From: RGIG3528 sp045598045
GTDB lineage: Bacteria > Bacillota > Clostridia > Lachnospirales > Lachnospiraceae
NCBI GenBank assembly: GCA_045598045.1
Contig: JAZLLG010000085.1
Coordinates: 1-39,341 of the forward strand
DNA: 39,341 nucleotides
Direction of reading: 5' to 3'
Positions 8,112 through 16,003 of this stretch are shown here, in pieces. Every line of letters begins with the position of its first letter. Position 1 is the first letter of the stretch. The notes under the pieces are model-generated. The model was not told the DNA's origin, searched no databases, and worked only from the letters and a program-made list of their open reading frames with translations. Position numbers and translations under genes: made by a program.

Positions 8112-10673
8112 TTATCTGCCGCAGCAGAATTTGTACTTTTTACCCGAACCGCAAGGGCAGGGATCGTTGGGCATAACTTTCTTGTCCGAACGTCTTACAG
8201 GCGCTTTTACCGCAGTTTCATCACGGTTTGTTCCTGTAATCTTGGCAACTTCCTCACGTTCAACCTTCTTCTCGACGGTCATATGCATAAGTGCCTGAAC
8301 CGTTTCTTCTGCAATGGCTGATTCCATGGCATCAAACATATCATAGCCCTGCATCTTATATTCCTGAACGGGGTTCTTCTGGCCGTATGCCTGAAGGCCG
8401 ATGCCCTGGCGGAGCTGATCCATATCATCGATGTGAGCCATCCACTTACGGTCAATCGTCTTAAGAAGAACGACACGTTCAACCTCACGGAACTGCTCCT
8501 TTTCAGGGAAGAGAGCTTCTTTTTCTTCGTAAAGATGAATAGCCTCTTCTTTGAGTCTCTGTAAGAGTTCTTTCTTTGTGCCATGCTTGAATTCCTGGTC
8601 GGAAAGAGCAATCTTTTCAAGCGGAATGACAGGAAGAAGAAGATTGTTCAATTCATCGATATCCCAGTTTTCGGCATCGCCTTCACCGATACACATGTCG
8701 ACGGAGCTTTCCACAACCTCGGTAATCATCTTGATGATTGTGTTTCTCATGCTTTCGCCATCAAGTACTTTGCGACGTTCGGAATAGATAAGTTCTCTCT
8801 GTTCGTTGTTTACACTGTCGTACTCAAGGAGATCCTTTCTGATGCCGAAGTTGTTGTTTTCAATACGCTTCTGTGCTCTTTCGATGGCACTTGAAAGCAT
8901 CTTGTGATGAAGCTCTTCGCCCTCCGGGAAGCCGAGGGAATTGAATATATCCATAAGTCTCTCGGAACCGAAGAGACGCATAAGGTCGTCTTCAAGAGAG
9001 ATGTAAAATCTTGATTCACCGGGGTCGCCCTGACGTCCGGCACGTCCTCTTAACTGATTATCAATACGACGTGACTCATGACGTTCCGTACCTATAATTT
9101 TAAGTCCGCCGAGTTCAATAACTCCTTCTCCAAGCTTAATATCGGTACCACGGCCCGCCATGTTGGTTGCAATGGTAACTGCCCCCTTCTGACCGGCTGC
9201 TGCAATAATTTCGGCTTCAAGCTCATGGAACTTGGCATTGAGGACTTTATGAGGAATATTTCTCCTTCTGAGGCAATCGCTGATTTCTTCGGAGGCATTG
9301 ATGGTAACCGTACCTACAAGTACAGGCTGACCGGTCTTGTAGGCCTCTGCTACAGCGTTTGTAATGGCATTAAGCTTTTCCTGTTTCGTTTTGAAAACAG
9401 CATCATCAAGGTCCTGACGCTTTATGGGAACATTTGTGGGCACTTCAACAACGTCCATACCGTAAATTTCACGGAATTCGTTTTCTTCGGTAAGTGCTGT
9501 ACCTGTCATGCCGCACTTTTTATCATATTTGTTGAAGAAGTTCTGGAAGGTGATGGTTGCAAGAGTTCTGGACTCACGCTGAACCTTAACACGTTCCTTT
9601 GCTTCGATTGCCTGATGAAGGCCATCGGAATAACGTCTGCCGGGAAGGATACGACCTGTGAAATCGTCTACGATAAGTACTTCATCGTCCTTTACAACAT
9701 AGTCCTTGTCGCGGAACATAAGATAATGCGCGCGAAGAGAAAGGATGATATTGTGCTGGATTTCGAGATTTTCCGGATCTGCAAGGTTTTCAATCTTGAA
9801 GAATCGTTCAACCTTTTTAACACCATCCTCGGTAAGAGTAATGTTCTTGTCCTTTTCATTAACAACGAAATCACCGGACTCCTGAACCTGTTCGCCCATA
9901 AGGATGTCCATCTTCGTGAGTTCCGTTGCAGTACCCTTATGAAGCTGGCGTGCAAGAATATCGCAGGCTTCATAAAGCTTTGTGGACTTTCCGCTGCTGC
10001 CGGAAATGATGAGAGGAGTACGTGCTTCATCAATGAGAATAGAGTCGACTTCATCGATGATGGCATAAGGAAGTCCGCGCATAACGAGTCTTTCTTTGTA
10101 AATTACCATGTTGTCACGAAGGTAGTCGAAACCAAGCTCATTATTTGTGGCATAAGTAATGTCGCAATCATACTGAGCCTTACGTTCTTCTGCTTCCATC
10201 GTGTTTAAAATGCAGCCTACGGAAAGACCGAGGAAGCGATGAATTTCGCCCATCCATTCCGAGTCACGCTTTGCAAGATAGTCATTGACGGTGACTACGT
10301 GAACGCCCTTTCCGGCAAGTGCATTGAGGTATGAGGGAAGTGTAGCTACGAGAGTTTTACCTTCACCTGTTTTCATTTCGGTAATACGCCCCTGGTGAAG
10401 GATGATACCACCGATAACCTGAACCTTGAAAGGTTTGATTTTTATAGTTCTGTAAGCGGCCTCACGAACAACCGCATATGCTTCAACAAGGAGATCGTCC
10501 AATGTCTCTCCCTCTGCAAGTCTCTTTTTGAATTCGGCTGTTTTAGCCTTTAACTGCTCGTCTGTCAGAGCGGCCATCTGCGAATCAAGTGCCATAACCT
10601 TGTCCGCAATGGGGATGATTTTCTTAAGTTCTCTCTGGCTGTGGGTGCCAAACAGTTTTGTGATGATACTCAA
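8112..10673 (-). CDS. secA: Preprotein translocase ATPase SecA
   Basis: An 853-residue SecA, the motor that pushes unfolded secretory proteins through SecYEG. Visible in order: Walker A region MKTGEGKT at about 100-107, the DEVDSILIDEARTP block, helicase motifs GTVTINASE and TNMAGRGTDI, the C-terminal scaffold, and a zinc-binding tail CPCGSGKKYKFCC that binds SecB-type partners or ribosomes. The start is TTG at 10673, eight bases after GGAGG; the following residues SIITKLFGT match the usual SecA N-terminus. A promoter lies about 70 bases upstream. prfB follows directly. Confidence 0.98.
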   Translation of the reverse strand: MSIITKLFGTHSQRELKKIIPIADKVMALDSQMAALTDEQLKAKTAEFKKRLAEGETLDDLLVEAYAVVREAAYRTIKIKPFKVQVIGGIILHQGRITEMKTGEGKTLVATLPSYLNALAGKGVHVVTVNDYLAKRDSEWMGEIHRFLGLSVGCILNTMEAEERKAQYDCDITYATNNELGFDYLRDNMVIYKERLVMRGLPYAIIDEVDSILIDEARTPLIISGSSGKSTKLYEACDILARQLHKGTATELTKMDILMGEQVQESGDFVVNEKDKNITLTEDGVKKVERFFKIENLADPENLEIQHNIILSLRAHYLMFRDKDYVVKDDEVLIVDDFTGRILPGRRYSDGLHQAIEAKERVKVQRESRTLATITFQNFFNKYDKKCGMTGTALTEENEFREIYGMDVVEVPTNVPIKRQDLDDAVFKTKQEKLNAITNAVAEAYKTGQPVLVGTVTINASEEISDCLRRRNIPHKVLNAKFHELEAEIIAAAGQKGAVTIATNMAGRGTDIKLGEGVIELGGLKIIGTERHESRRIDNQLRGRAGRQGDPGESRFYISLEDDLMRLFGSERLMDIFNSLGFPEGEELHHKMLSSAIERAQKRIENNNFGIRKDLLEYDSVNNEQRELIYSERRKVLDGESMRNTIIKMITEVVESSVDMCIGEGDAENWDIDELNNLLLPVIPLEKIALSDQEFKHGTKKELLQRLKEEAIHLYEEKEALFPEKEQFREVERVVLLKTIDRKWMAHIDDMDQLRQGIGLQAYGQKNPVQEYKMQGYDMFDAMESAIAEETVQALMHMTVEKKVEREEVAKITGTNRDETAVKAPVRRSDKKVMPNDPCPCGSGKKYKFCCGR

Positions 10674-10743
10674 AATAATAGCCTCCGAATAAATGAATTA
10701 ACAGCCTTTCGTGGCATACTTGGCTACGATAATGCTTCATAAC

Positions 10744-10772
10744 ATTTTACCATTTTCATCACATAATGGCAA
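10744..10772 (-). promoter_or_regulatory. Probable secA promoter
   Basis: On the minus strand TTGCCA (10772-10767) and TAAAAT (10749-10744) are 17 bases apart. The transcript would start about 65 bases before the TTG start codon. Confidence 0.6.
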
Positions 10773-10796
10773 TTATTTTTTAACATAGGATGCGTG

Positions 10797-11016
10797 AAAA
10801 TAGCCTACGCGTTACCGTTCACCGGCACCCAAACCGCATTCGCATAAACCGTCCGCTTTACGCGTCCGGGTTGCTTCGCAACCTTTGTTTATGCTCATGT
10901 GGTTTTGGTGACCGAGCCCGGTTGTATATGCACATCAATGGCCGTCTGTCTCATAAAAAGCATGAGACACGGCCATTGTTGGTGCATATACACCTGTGAA
11001 CGGTAACGCTATTTGT
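10797..11016 (+). ncRNA. Large structured RNA before hpf/raiA, raiA-motif-like
   Basis: About 220 bases fold into a closed multibranch structure. P1 pairs 10809-10822 with 10996-11009, 14 perfect pairs; the flanking AAATAGC and GCTATTT can extend it. P2 pairs 10826-10839 with 10897-10910 (12 Watson-Crick pairs and one G-U), then 10842-10849 with 10887-10894 (8 perfect). P3 is the hairpin 10869-10883. P4 is a long arm: 10924-10933 with 10982-10991, 10936-10944 with 10970-10978, and 10947-10954 with 10962-10969. CCGGG (10866-10870) can pair with CCCGG (10917-10921) as a pseudoknot. raiA-motif RNAs are trans-acting RNAs of this size found beside raiA (hpf) in Firmicutes. The plus strand is favoured by position and by one G-U pair only. 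I did not find a clear promoter for it. Confidence 0.65.
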
Positions 11017-11030
11017 GCAACATGCACAAA
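11012..11030. repeat. Short hairpin at the 3' end of the structured RNA
   Basis: TTTGTGCA, ACA, TGCACAAA: eight perfect pairs around a three-base loop. It is followed by A rather than T on the plus strand, so it does not look like a rho-independent terminator for the RNA. It may be part of the RNA fold or a processing signal. Confidence 0.5.
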
Positions 11031-11082
11031 AAAAATAAAGATATTAAATTGTACTTGACAAGGCATTTATTCATTTTGAGAG

Positions 11083-11198
11083 TTTTCCACAGGGTGTTTA
11101 TAAAAAACATGTGGCTAAAATAGGGTTTTCAACCGACTTTTCCACAATATCCACACAAATATACTATAAGTGTGGTATAAAAAGTGCGTTTTTCCACA
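11083..11198 (+). promoter_or_regulatory. Cluster of DnaA-box-like nonamers
   Basis: Four nonamers each one base from the consensus TTATCCACA lie in the same orientation: TTTTCCACA at 11083, 11138 and 11190, and ATATCCACA at 11147 directly abutting the second. The surrounding DNA is AT-rich. No dnaA, dnaN or gyrase gene is near, so this is not the usual origin context. It could titrate DnaA or let DnaA regulate hpf. Binding is inference. Confidence 0.45.
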
Positions 11199-11208
11199 AA
11201 AAATCGCA

Positions 11209-11225
11209 TTGGTAAAAATTACCAA
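11209..11225. promoter_or_regulatory. Perfect palindrome upstream of hpf
   Basis: TTGGTAA, AAA, TTACCAA: seven-base arms with a three-base centre, about 105 bases before the hpf promoter -10. It has the look of a dimeric regulator site; no candidate protein is encoded nearby. The rest of 11226-11330 shows nothing further that I recognise. Confidence 0.35.
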
Positions 11226-11330
11226 AATTTCAAAAATGATACATTTTTTGCAAGATTTCTATTGACAAGCTTTTATCAGAATTCTTCAAGCAAATGAAGT
11301 TAAATTTCTGTAAACTGAGCCTGTCAAGTC

Positions 11331-11359
11331 TTGTCTTTGGGGTGTTTTTATGGTACACT
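11331..11359 (+). promoter_or_regulatory. Probable hpf promoter
   Basis: TTGTCT at 11331-11336 and TACACT at 11354-11359 are separated by 17 bases. Transcription would begin about 50 bases before the hpf start codon. Confidence 0.65.
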
Positions 11360-11418
11360 CGTCACAGTTGAAAACAACCTTTTCAACGTAAAACTACATA
11401 ACGCAAGGGAGTGATTTT

Positions 11419-11946
11419 ATGCGTATTAACACCTACGGAAAGAACATCAACGTCACCCAGGGCATGAAGAAAGCAGTCGAAGAAAAGATCGGTAAGCTTG
11501 AGTGCTACTTCACGGCAGACACTGAAGTACATGTTACATTCAGCGTAGAGAACGGTTACAAAAAGGTTGAAGTAACCATTCCCATGAAAGGCACAACAAT
11601 CCGCGCAGAGGAGGTCAGCGAAGATATGTACGCGTCCATCGACATGATCGAGGACACGATTGAACGCCAGCTCAGAAGATATAAAAAGAAGCTCATTGAC
11701 AAAAAGCAGAACGCAGTCAGTCTTTCACAGGCATTCATCAGCGAAGACTGGGATTACGACGACGAAATCAAAATCGTAAAGAACAAGAAGTTCGAAATGA
11801 AGCCCATGGAAATTGAGGACGCCTGCATACAGATGGAGCTCCTCGGCCATAACTTCTACGTATTCAGAAATGCTCAGACAGAGGCCATCAACGTTGTTTA
11901 CAAACGTAAAAACAATACTTACGGTCTCATCGAGCCGGAAGGCTGA
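11419..11946 (+). CDS. hpf: Ribosome hibernation promoting factor, long form (HPF/RaiA)
   Basis: A 175-residue long-form HPF. The N-terminal S30AE domain (1 to about 100; begins MRINTYGKNINVT) binds the decoding centre of idle 30S subunits. The C-terminal domain (about 120-175; FEMKPMEIEDACIQMELLGH, then FYVF and YGLIEPEG) lets two ribosomes join as 100S dimers. Length matches the Firmicutes long form, not the 95-115 residue short HPF or YfiA. AGGGAGTG precedes the ATG. The gene has its own promoter and terminator and stands alone on the plus strand between secA and a glycosidase gene, downstream of the structured RNA. Confidence 0.96.
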   Translation: MRINTYGKNINVTQGMKKAVEEKIGKLECYFTADTEVHVTFSVENGYKKVEVTIPMKGTTIRAEEVSEDMYASIDMIEDTIERQLRRYKKKLIDKKQNAVSLSQAFISEDWDYDDEIKIVKNKKFEMKPMEIEDACIQMELLGHNFYVFRNAQTEAINVVYKRKNNTYGLIEPEG

Positions 11947-11952
11947 AACTAA

Positions 11953-11990
11953 CAAAAACATCCCCGCGGAATTCCGCGGGGACTTTTTTT
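11953..11990. terminator. Bidirectional terminator between hpf and the GH26-like gene
   Basis: A perfect 22-base palindrome at 11961-11982 (TCCCCGCGGAA and its complement) is followed by CTTTTTTT on the plus strand and by TGTTTTTGTT on the minus strand. It should end hpf from the left and the glycosidase gene from the right. Confidence 0.9.
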
Positions 11991-11997
11991 GCAATCA

Positions 11998-13479
11998 TCA
12001 GGCTACAGGCTTCGTCTCTATTCGTGCCTTCGGAAGCTGTTTCATAATCGTATAACTGTTAAGAAGGTCATCTCCGGAATCAAGATGGTTCTCCCCATCT
12101 CCCGGAGGGGTTATCATATTAACCTTCACAACCGTTTTGTCATTAAGTGGTTTCTTATAAAATGCTTCCATAAGGTCAACGCATTTTGTACCGGGTGCCT
12201 TATGGAACCATTGTCCGTTCACTTCAATCATAACATTTGAATTTATCATTTCCGGACTATCATCAAAGTATAGTTCAAAGAAATGAGGATTTGAAGGAAG
12301 CGTAAACTCCATTGAAATGCCTTCGGCGTCCTGTGAGCCTCCGTATCTCAATGTCTGTGCCTGCGAAAAGAACATTTCTTCGTTTACGGCCAGTTCATCG
12401 GTATTCTTCACATCCTGCATAAATACAGGATCATTCGCAAGCTCAATATAATAATCCATAAGGGGCTGCCTTATTCCAACCTTATTGTCATTCGGGTCCT
12501 CAACTTCAAGGCCAAGACGCCCTCTGTCTCTGAATTGGTAGAAAGTGAAGCCCGAGAACCATTCACTACCCTCATTTTTAACTATGTTTATGAATTCTCT
12601 CATCATCTGAACCTGGTCATAAGGACCGGTGACATCTCCGTCAGCATTAAGTTCAGCCAGCACAAAAGGCTTTCCTTCACCGCCGTTCAGCTTTTTGTAA
12701 CGTTCATAAGTCAACTGCCCCATGCGGAAAACATCCTTCAGGTTATAGCGTGCGAACGTGTTGCCCCCTTCTTGCGCCACATCATAAGGCCATCCCCAGT
12801 GAAGGGCAAGATATTTATCAATGGACCATATATCTGCAGCAAGAATTGCGGGAATGAATTCGTCTTCTTTTTCGACCTTTTCATCGCCCTCTTTTTGAAT
12901 AGCTCCGGCGCATATTATAGTCTTAACGTTAGGAGCTTCTTCACGGATTATTTCCGATGCATGGGCAAAAAACAAGCCAAGTTCTTCGTAGGATGCACGT
13001 TTCGTGAAAGGGAACCAGTTTCCGGTACATTCGTGATTAATGCGAAGTTCAATCCTTCCGAACTTTTTTAAGTCGCGTCCGATGGAACGCAGTTGTTCGT
13101 CAGAGAGTTTCGGGTCCATAGTGAGAGTAAGTATAACATCCATGCCGTGGCTTCTGATGTCTCTTATCTGCTTAAAAACTTCAGCGTCACTGCTTCCGTT
13201 AAGTCCGCCTCCGTACGGGAAATAGTCTTCATATGGATAGTCCCATGCGAAATGAACCTCTTTATCCTTGTAGGCTACACTGGCGCGAAGAGGCCACGTC
13301 GGCTCATTGGGATAATAGCAGTACATAAGATTAACAGCTCTCGCTTTACGTCCTACCGTATGAAGAATATAGTCCTGGCAGACATATTCTCCTCTCTCAC
13401 TTCCGTCGCAAAGGTCCAGCGTATATTTTGCAGGACCGATATGAATCTTGTACACCTTTTCCGGATTGACCGTTTTCAT
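11998..13479 (-). CDS. GH26-like glycoside hydrolase, cytoplasmic
   Basis: A 493-residue protein with a TIM-barrel core from about 40 to 340 and a beta-rich C-terminal domain of about 130 residues. RINHECTGNWFPF at 146-158 resembles the acid/base motif of GH26 mannanases (Glu150), and VLAELNADG with Glu276 fits the nucleophile strand. There is no signal peptide, so it would act on imported oligosaccharides, or it may be a divergent glycosidase with a different specificity. GGAGA precedes the ATG. A terminator lies just upstream, between it and xylB, so it is either served by leaky read-through or by a promoter I cannot see. Substrate uncertain. Confidence 0.7.
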   Translation of the reverse strand: MKTVNPEKVYKIHIGPAKYTLDLCDGSERGEYVCQDYILHTVGRKARAVNLMYCYYPNEPTWPLRASVAYKDKEVHFAWDYPYEDYFPYGGGLNGSSDAEVFKQIRDIRSHGMDVILTLTMDPKLSDEQLRSIGRDLKKFGRIELRINHECTGNWFPFTKRASYEELGLFFAHASEIIREEAPNVKTIICAGAIQKEGDEKVEKEDEFIPAILAADIWSIDKYLALHWGWPYDVAQEGGNTFARYNLKDVFRMGQLTYERYKKLNGGEGKPFVLAELNADGDVTGPYDQVQMMREFINIVKNEGSEWFSGFTFYQFRDRGRLGLEVEDPNDNKVGIRQPLMDYYIELANDPVFMQDVKNTDELAVNEEMFFSQAQTLRYGGSQDAEGISMEFTLPSNPHFFELYFDDSPEMINSNVMIEVNGQWFHKAPGTKCVDLMEAFYKKPLNDKTVVKVNMITPPGDGENHLDSGDDLLNSYTIMKQLPKARIETKPVA

Positions 13480-13508
13480 CTTTTTTCTCCTTTATCTCAG
13501 AAAGCGAC

Positions 13509-13541
13509 ATTTAAAAATTAAGCCGACACAAGTCGGCTTAA
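13509..13541 (-). terminator. Terminator after xylulokinase gene
   Basis: On the minus strand AAGCCGAC, TTGT, GTCGGCTT is followed by AATTTTTAAA. The stem can extend by A-T pairs on both sides. It sits 18 bases beyond the xylB stop and only about 30 bases before the next start codon. Confidence 0.8.
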
Positions 13542-13558
13542 TTTTATATTATTCATAT

Positions 13559-15031
13559 TTACTTTGCAACATCATCAAAAACGTTCTTAAGAGCGGGATA
13601 AAGCTGTTTCCAAACCTGATATCTCTTCTCATATTTCTCAACAAGATCCTTTTCGGGAGCAAGTGTTTCTTTAACTTTGACAATCTCACCTGCTGCCGTT
13701 GCAACATCCTTGTATTCGCCGCATCCTACCGCAGCAAGAATTGCGCTGCCGTATCCGGGACCTTCCTCACTGTTCATGATTTCAACATTAACGTTCATGA
13801 TGTTTGCAAGAAGCTTTCTCCAAAGAGGACTCTTTGCTCCGCCGCCTGTTGCACGGATTGTATCGATTTTAACACCAAGTGAACGTGCGATTTCAAGTGA
13901 ATCACGAAGTGCAAAAGTAACACCTTCAAGAACTGCCTGCGTCATATCGGCACGGGTTGTATCCATTGTCATGCCGATAAAGCTTCCGCGTGCATTGGGA
14001 TTGTTGTGAGGTGTACGTTCCCCCATAAGGTAGGGAAGATAGTAAACGTGGTTGTCACCGAGTGCGGTGATGCTCTTCTGCTCTTCTGCGTAATCCTTTG
14101 TTCCGATGATTTCGTCCATCCACCACTTATTGGAAGAAGCAGCAGAAAGCATGCAGCCCATAAGGTGATACTTACCTGTTGCATGTCCGAACATGTGAAG
14201 GGCATTGTTTTCATCAACTGCATAGTCATCACAGGAAATGAACACTGTTCCGCTTGTTCCAAGTGAAACGATGCACATACCGTCGAGTGTCGTGCCTGTT
14301 CCGATCGCACCTGCAGCATTGTCGCCTGCGCCTGCAATAATCTTTACGTCTTTGTTGAAGCCGTACTTTTCAGCAATTTCAGGCTTGATGGTACCAACAA
14401 CTTCATAGGACTCAAATACTTTTGCAAGCATATTCTCTGTGATGCCGCAAATCTCAAGCATTTCTTTGGACCACTTACGGTTCTTTACGTCAAGGAGAAG
14501 CATACCGGAAGCATCGGAAACATCTGTGCAGAAAACGCCCGAAAGAACATATGCGAGATAGTCCTTGGGGAGCATAATCTTTTTGATTTTCTTGAAGTTC
14601 TCGGGCTCATTTTCCTTAACCCAAAGGATCTTGGGAGCCGTAAAGCCTGTAAGAGCCATGTTTCCGGTGTATGCGGAAATTTTGTCACGACCGATTGTTT
14701 TGTTGAGGTAGTCACATTCTTTAGTTGTTCTTCCGTCATTCCAAAGGATGGCAGGACGGATTACGTTGTCATTCTCATCAAGGATAACAAGGCCGTGCAT
14801 CTGGCCGCCGAAGCTGATGCCTGCCACATCCTTAAGGTTAATTTTTTCGGAAAGCTTCTTTAAAGCTTCTTCCATACCGGAAACCCAATCCAGAGGACTC
14901 TGCTCGGACCAGCCGGGATGAGGGAATGAAAGACCGTACTCTGCACCTGCTGTGCCTTTTATTACGCCCTTTTCATCCATAACAACAAGTTTGATTGATG
15001 ATGTTCCAAGATCAACGCCTAAATACAACAT
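13559..15031 (-). CDS. xylB: Xylulokinase
   Basis: A 490-residue FGGY kinase that phosphorylates D-xylulose to D-xylulose 5-phosphate, the entry of xylose into the pentose phosphate pathway. The N-terminus MLYLGVDLGTSSIKLVVMD is the ATP-binding fold; GISFGGQMHGLV (about 72-83) and AILWNDGRT are xylulokinase hallmarks; GAGDNAAGAIG holds the catalytic Asp; the C-terminal half has ATGGGAKSPLWRKLLANI. Length is as expected (about 490-500). GGAGG precedes the ATG. An inverted repeat 22 bases upstream may be an operator. It feeds the same intermediate as AraD. Confidence 0.95.
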   Translation of the reverse strand: MLYLGVDLGTSSIKLVVMDEKGVIKGTAGAEYGLSFPHPGWSEQSPLDWVSGMEEALKKLSEKINLKDVAGISFGGQMHGLVILDENDNVIRPAILWNDGRTTKECDYLNKTIGRDKISAYTGNMALTGFTAPKILWVKENEPENFKKIKKIMLPKDYLAYVLSGVFCTDVSDASGMLLLDVKNRKWSKEMLEICGITENMLAKVFESYEVVGTIKPEIAEKYGFNKDVKIIAGAGDNAAGAIGTGTTLDGMCIVSLGTSGTVFISCDDYAVDENNALHMFGHATGKYHLMGCMLSAASSNKWWMDEIIGTKDYAEEQKSITALGDNHVYYLPYLMGERTPHNNPNARGSFIGMTMDTTRADMTQAVLEGVTFALRDSLEIARSLGVKIDTIRATGGGAKSPLWRKLLANIMNVNVEIMNSEEGPGYGSAILAAVGCGEYKDVATAAGEIVKVKETLAPEKDLVEKYEKRYQVWKQLYPALKNVFDDVAK

Positions 15032-15052
15032 AATTTATCCTCCATTCATTGG

Positions 15053-15078
15053 ATTATCATTCTTTAGCAAAAGAATAA
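15053..15078. promoter_or_regulatory. Inverted repeat in the xylB leader
   Basis: ATTAT, C, ATTCTTT, AGCA, AAAGAAT, AAT: seven perfect inner pairs extended past a bulged base. It lies upstream of the xylB ribosome site and could be an operator (for example for a sugar repressor) or an mRNA hairpin. No matching regulator gene is in the window. Confidence 0.35.
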
Positions 15079-15150
15079 TTTATTCAAAGTAATTTTTCTA
15101 TCCATTTTTTATCAGGATATACGAATTACTTATCATTTCTTTCGAACTTC

Positions 15151-15172
15151 GGGCGTCGCTTTGGCTTCGCCC
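15151..15172 (-). terminator. Weak hairpin after the VanZ-like gene
   Basis: GGGCG and CGCCC pair around a 12-base loop, just beyond the stop at 15179. No T-run follows on the minus strand, so termination here is uncertain. Confidence 0.25.
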
Positions 15173-15178
15173 ATATTA

Positions 15179-16003
15179 CTATAAGTCAAGTTCCTTTGTC
15201 TGCCCCATACATCCGTGATTTGTTACTGCGAAAAACAGAGCATTCAGAAGTTTCCAGAGCCCGGCACCTATCAGTGCGCCAAGAAAGCCGAAAAACATAT
15301 CGTCTATATCGCACATGTTTTTTCCAACAATAAGCTGCATAAGTTCAGCCGCCACAGGAAGCGCAAGAAAAGCAGCTATACGTACGGGCTGAAAAACATT
15401 TTCCATAAGTGCCGAAAGCAAGTAGCCATAAGGCACATAAATCGTCATTGCCGATCCGATATATAAGGCCAGCAACTGCCATGGAATCAAATGGTCGATA
15501 ACGGCTTCAATGTAGCCGGCCAGCGTTGCAAACGGAATGAACTGGCTTCTTTCCGGAAAAGCAGCTGCCATATCCTTAAGGAAAACAGTGTATATCATAA
15601 AAACAACATACAAAGCGGAAAGGTATATCAGCTGCTCTTTGAAAAAGCCGTCAAAACCGTTTCTTTCAACGTCCTTCTCCCAAAGAGCTCCTATTGCCGA
15701 CACGATAACAGGAACAAATATAGTAACCGCTGCCTCAGGATTAAGAAAGTCAATATTGCCGTTGTAAAGCTTAAGTTTTGTGAGCAAGCACAGAAGCACA
15801 GGTGCTGCGGTAACAATAAGCATGTACGAAAATGTGCAAAAATATCCTTCTGAAAACTTGTTTACAAAAACAGTCCCCGCAAGAATCACTATTGCAATCG
15901 GTACAAGCGTAAACAGTCCCTGACCGAGAACTGCCTGAAACACAAGGCATGCCGAAGCAACCAATACCCCTGTCAGTGTAATTTTATTAAAGTCCTTGTC
16001 CAT
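15179..16003 (-). CDS. VanZ-like membrane protein
   Basis: A 274-residue membrane protein with about eight hydrophobic helices. The C-terminal part (FQPVRIAAFLALPVAAELMQ, then CDIDDMFFGFLGALIG) is the VanZ-like domain: a helix ending in an acidic turn followed by a Gly-rich helix. The ATG at 16003 has AAGGAG upstream; a longer reading to 16156 lies wholly inside the helicase gene and is not credible. The start overlaps the helicase stop by 17 bases, so the two are coupled. VanZ-family proteins are linked to glycopeptide or lipopeptide tolerance in some bacteria, but most, including this one, have no proven role. Confidence 0.8.
   Translation of the reverse strand: MDKDFNKITLTGVLVASACLVFQAVLGQGLFTLVPIAIVILAGTVFVNKFSEGYFCTFSYMLIVTAAPVLLCLLTKLKLYNGNIDFLNPEAAVTIFVPVIVSAIGALWEKDVERNGFDGFFKEQLIYLSALYVVFMIYTVFLKDMAAAFPERSQFIPFATLAGYIEAVIDHLIPWQLLALYIGSAMTIYVPYGYLLSALMENVFQPVRIAAFLALPVAAELMQLIVGKNMCDIDDMFFGFLGALIGAGLWKLLNALFFAVTNHGCMGQTKELDL

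Noticed and set aside
9078..10208. 376-codon open frame on the plus strand opposite secA
   Set aside because: It is wholly antisense to a clear secA gene, has no ribosome site and shows Cys/Phe-rich composition typical of a reverse-frame shadow.
10790..10999. 69-codon open frame upstream of hpf
   Set aside because: It lies entirely within the paired helices of the structured RNA and has no ribosome site; the base pairing explains the sequence better.
10797..11016. secA leader RNA on the minus strand
   Set aside because: A good secA promoter lies between this element and secA, and one helix pair is G-U only on the plus strand. The strand is still not proven.
11041..11240. Chromosome replication origin
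   Set aside because: DnaA-like boxes are present, but there is no dnaA, dnaN, rpmH or gyrB gene nearby; kept only as a box cluster.
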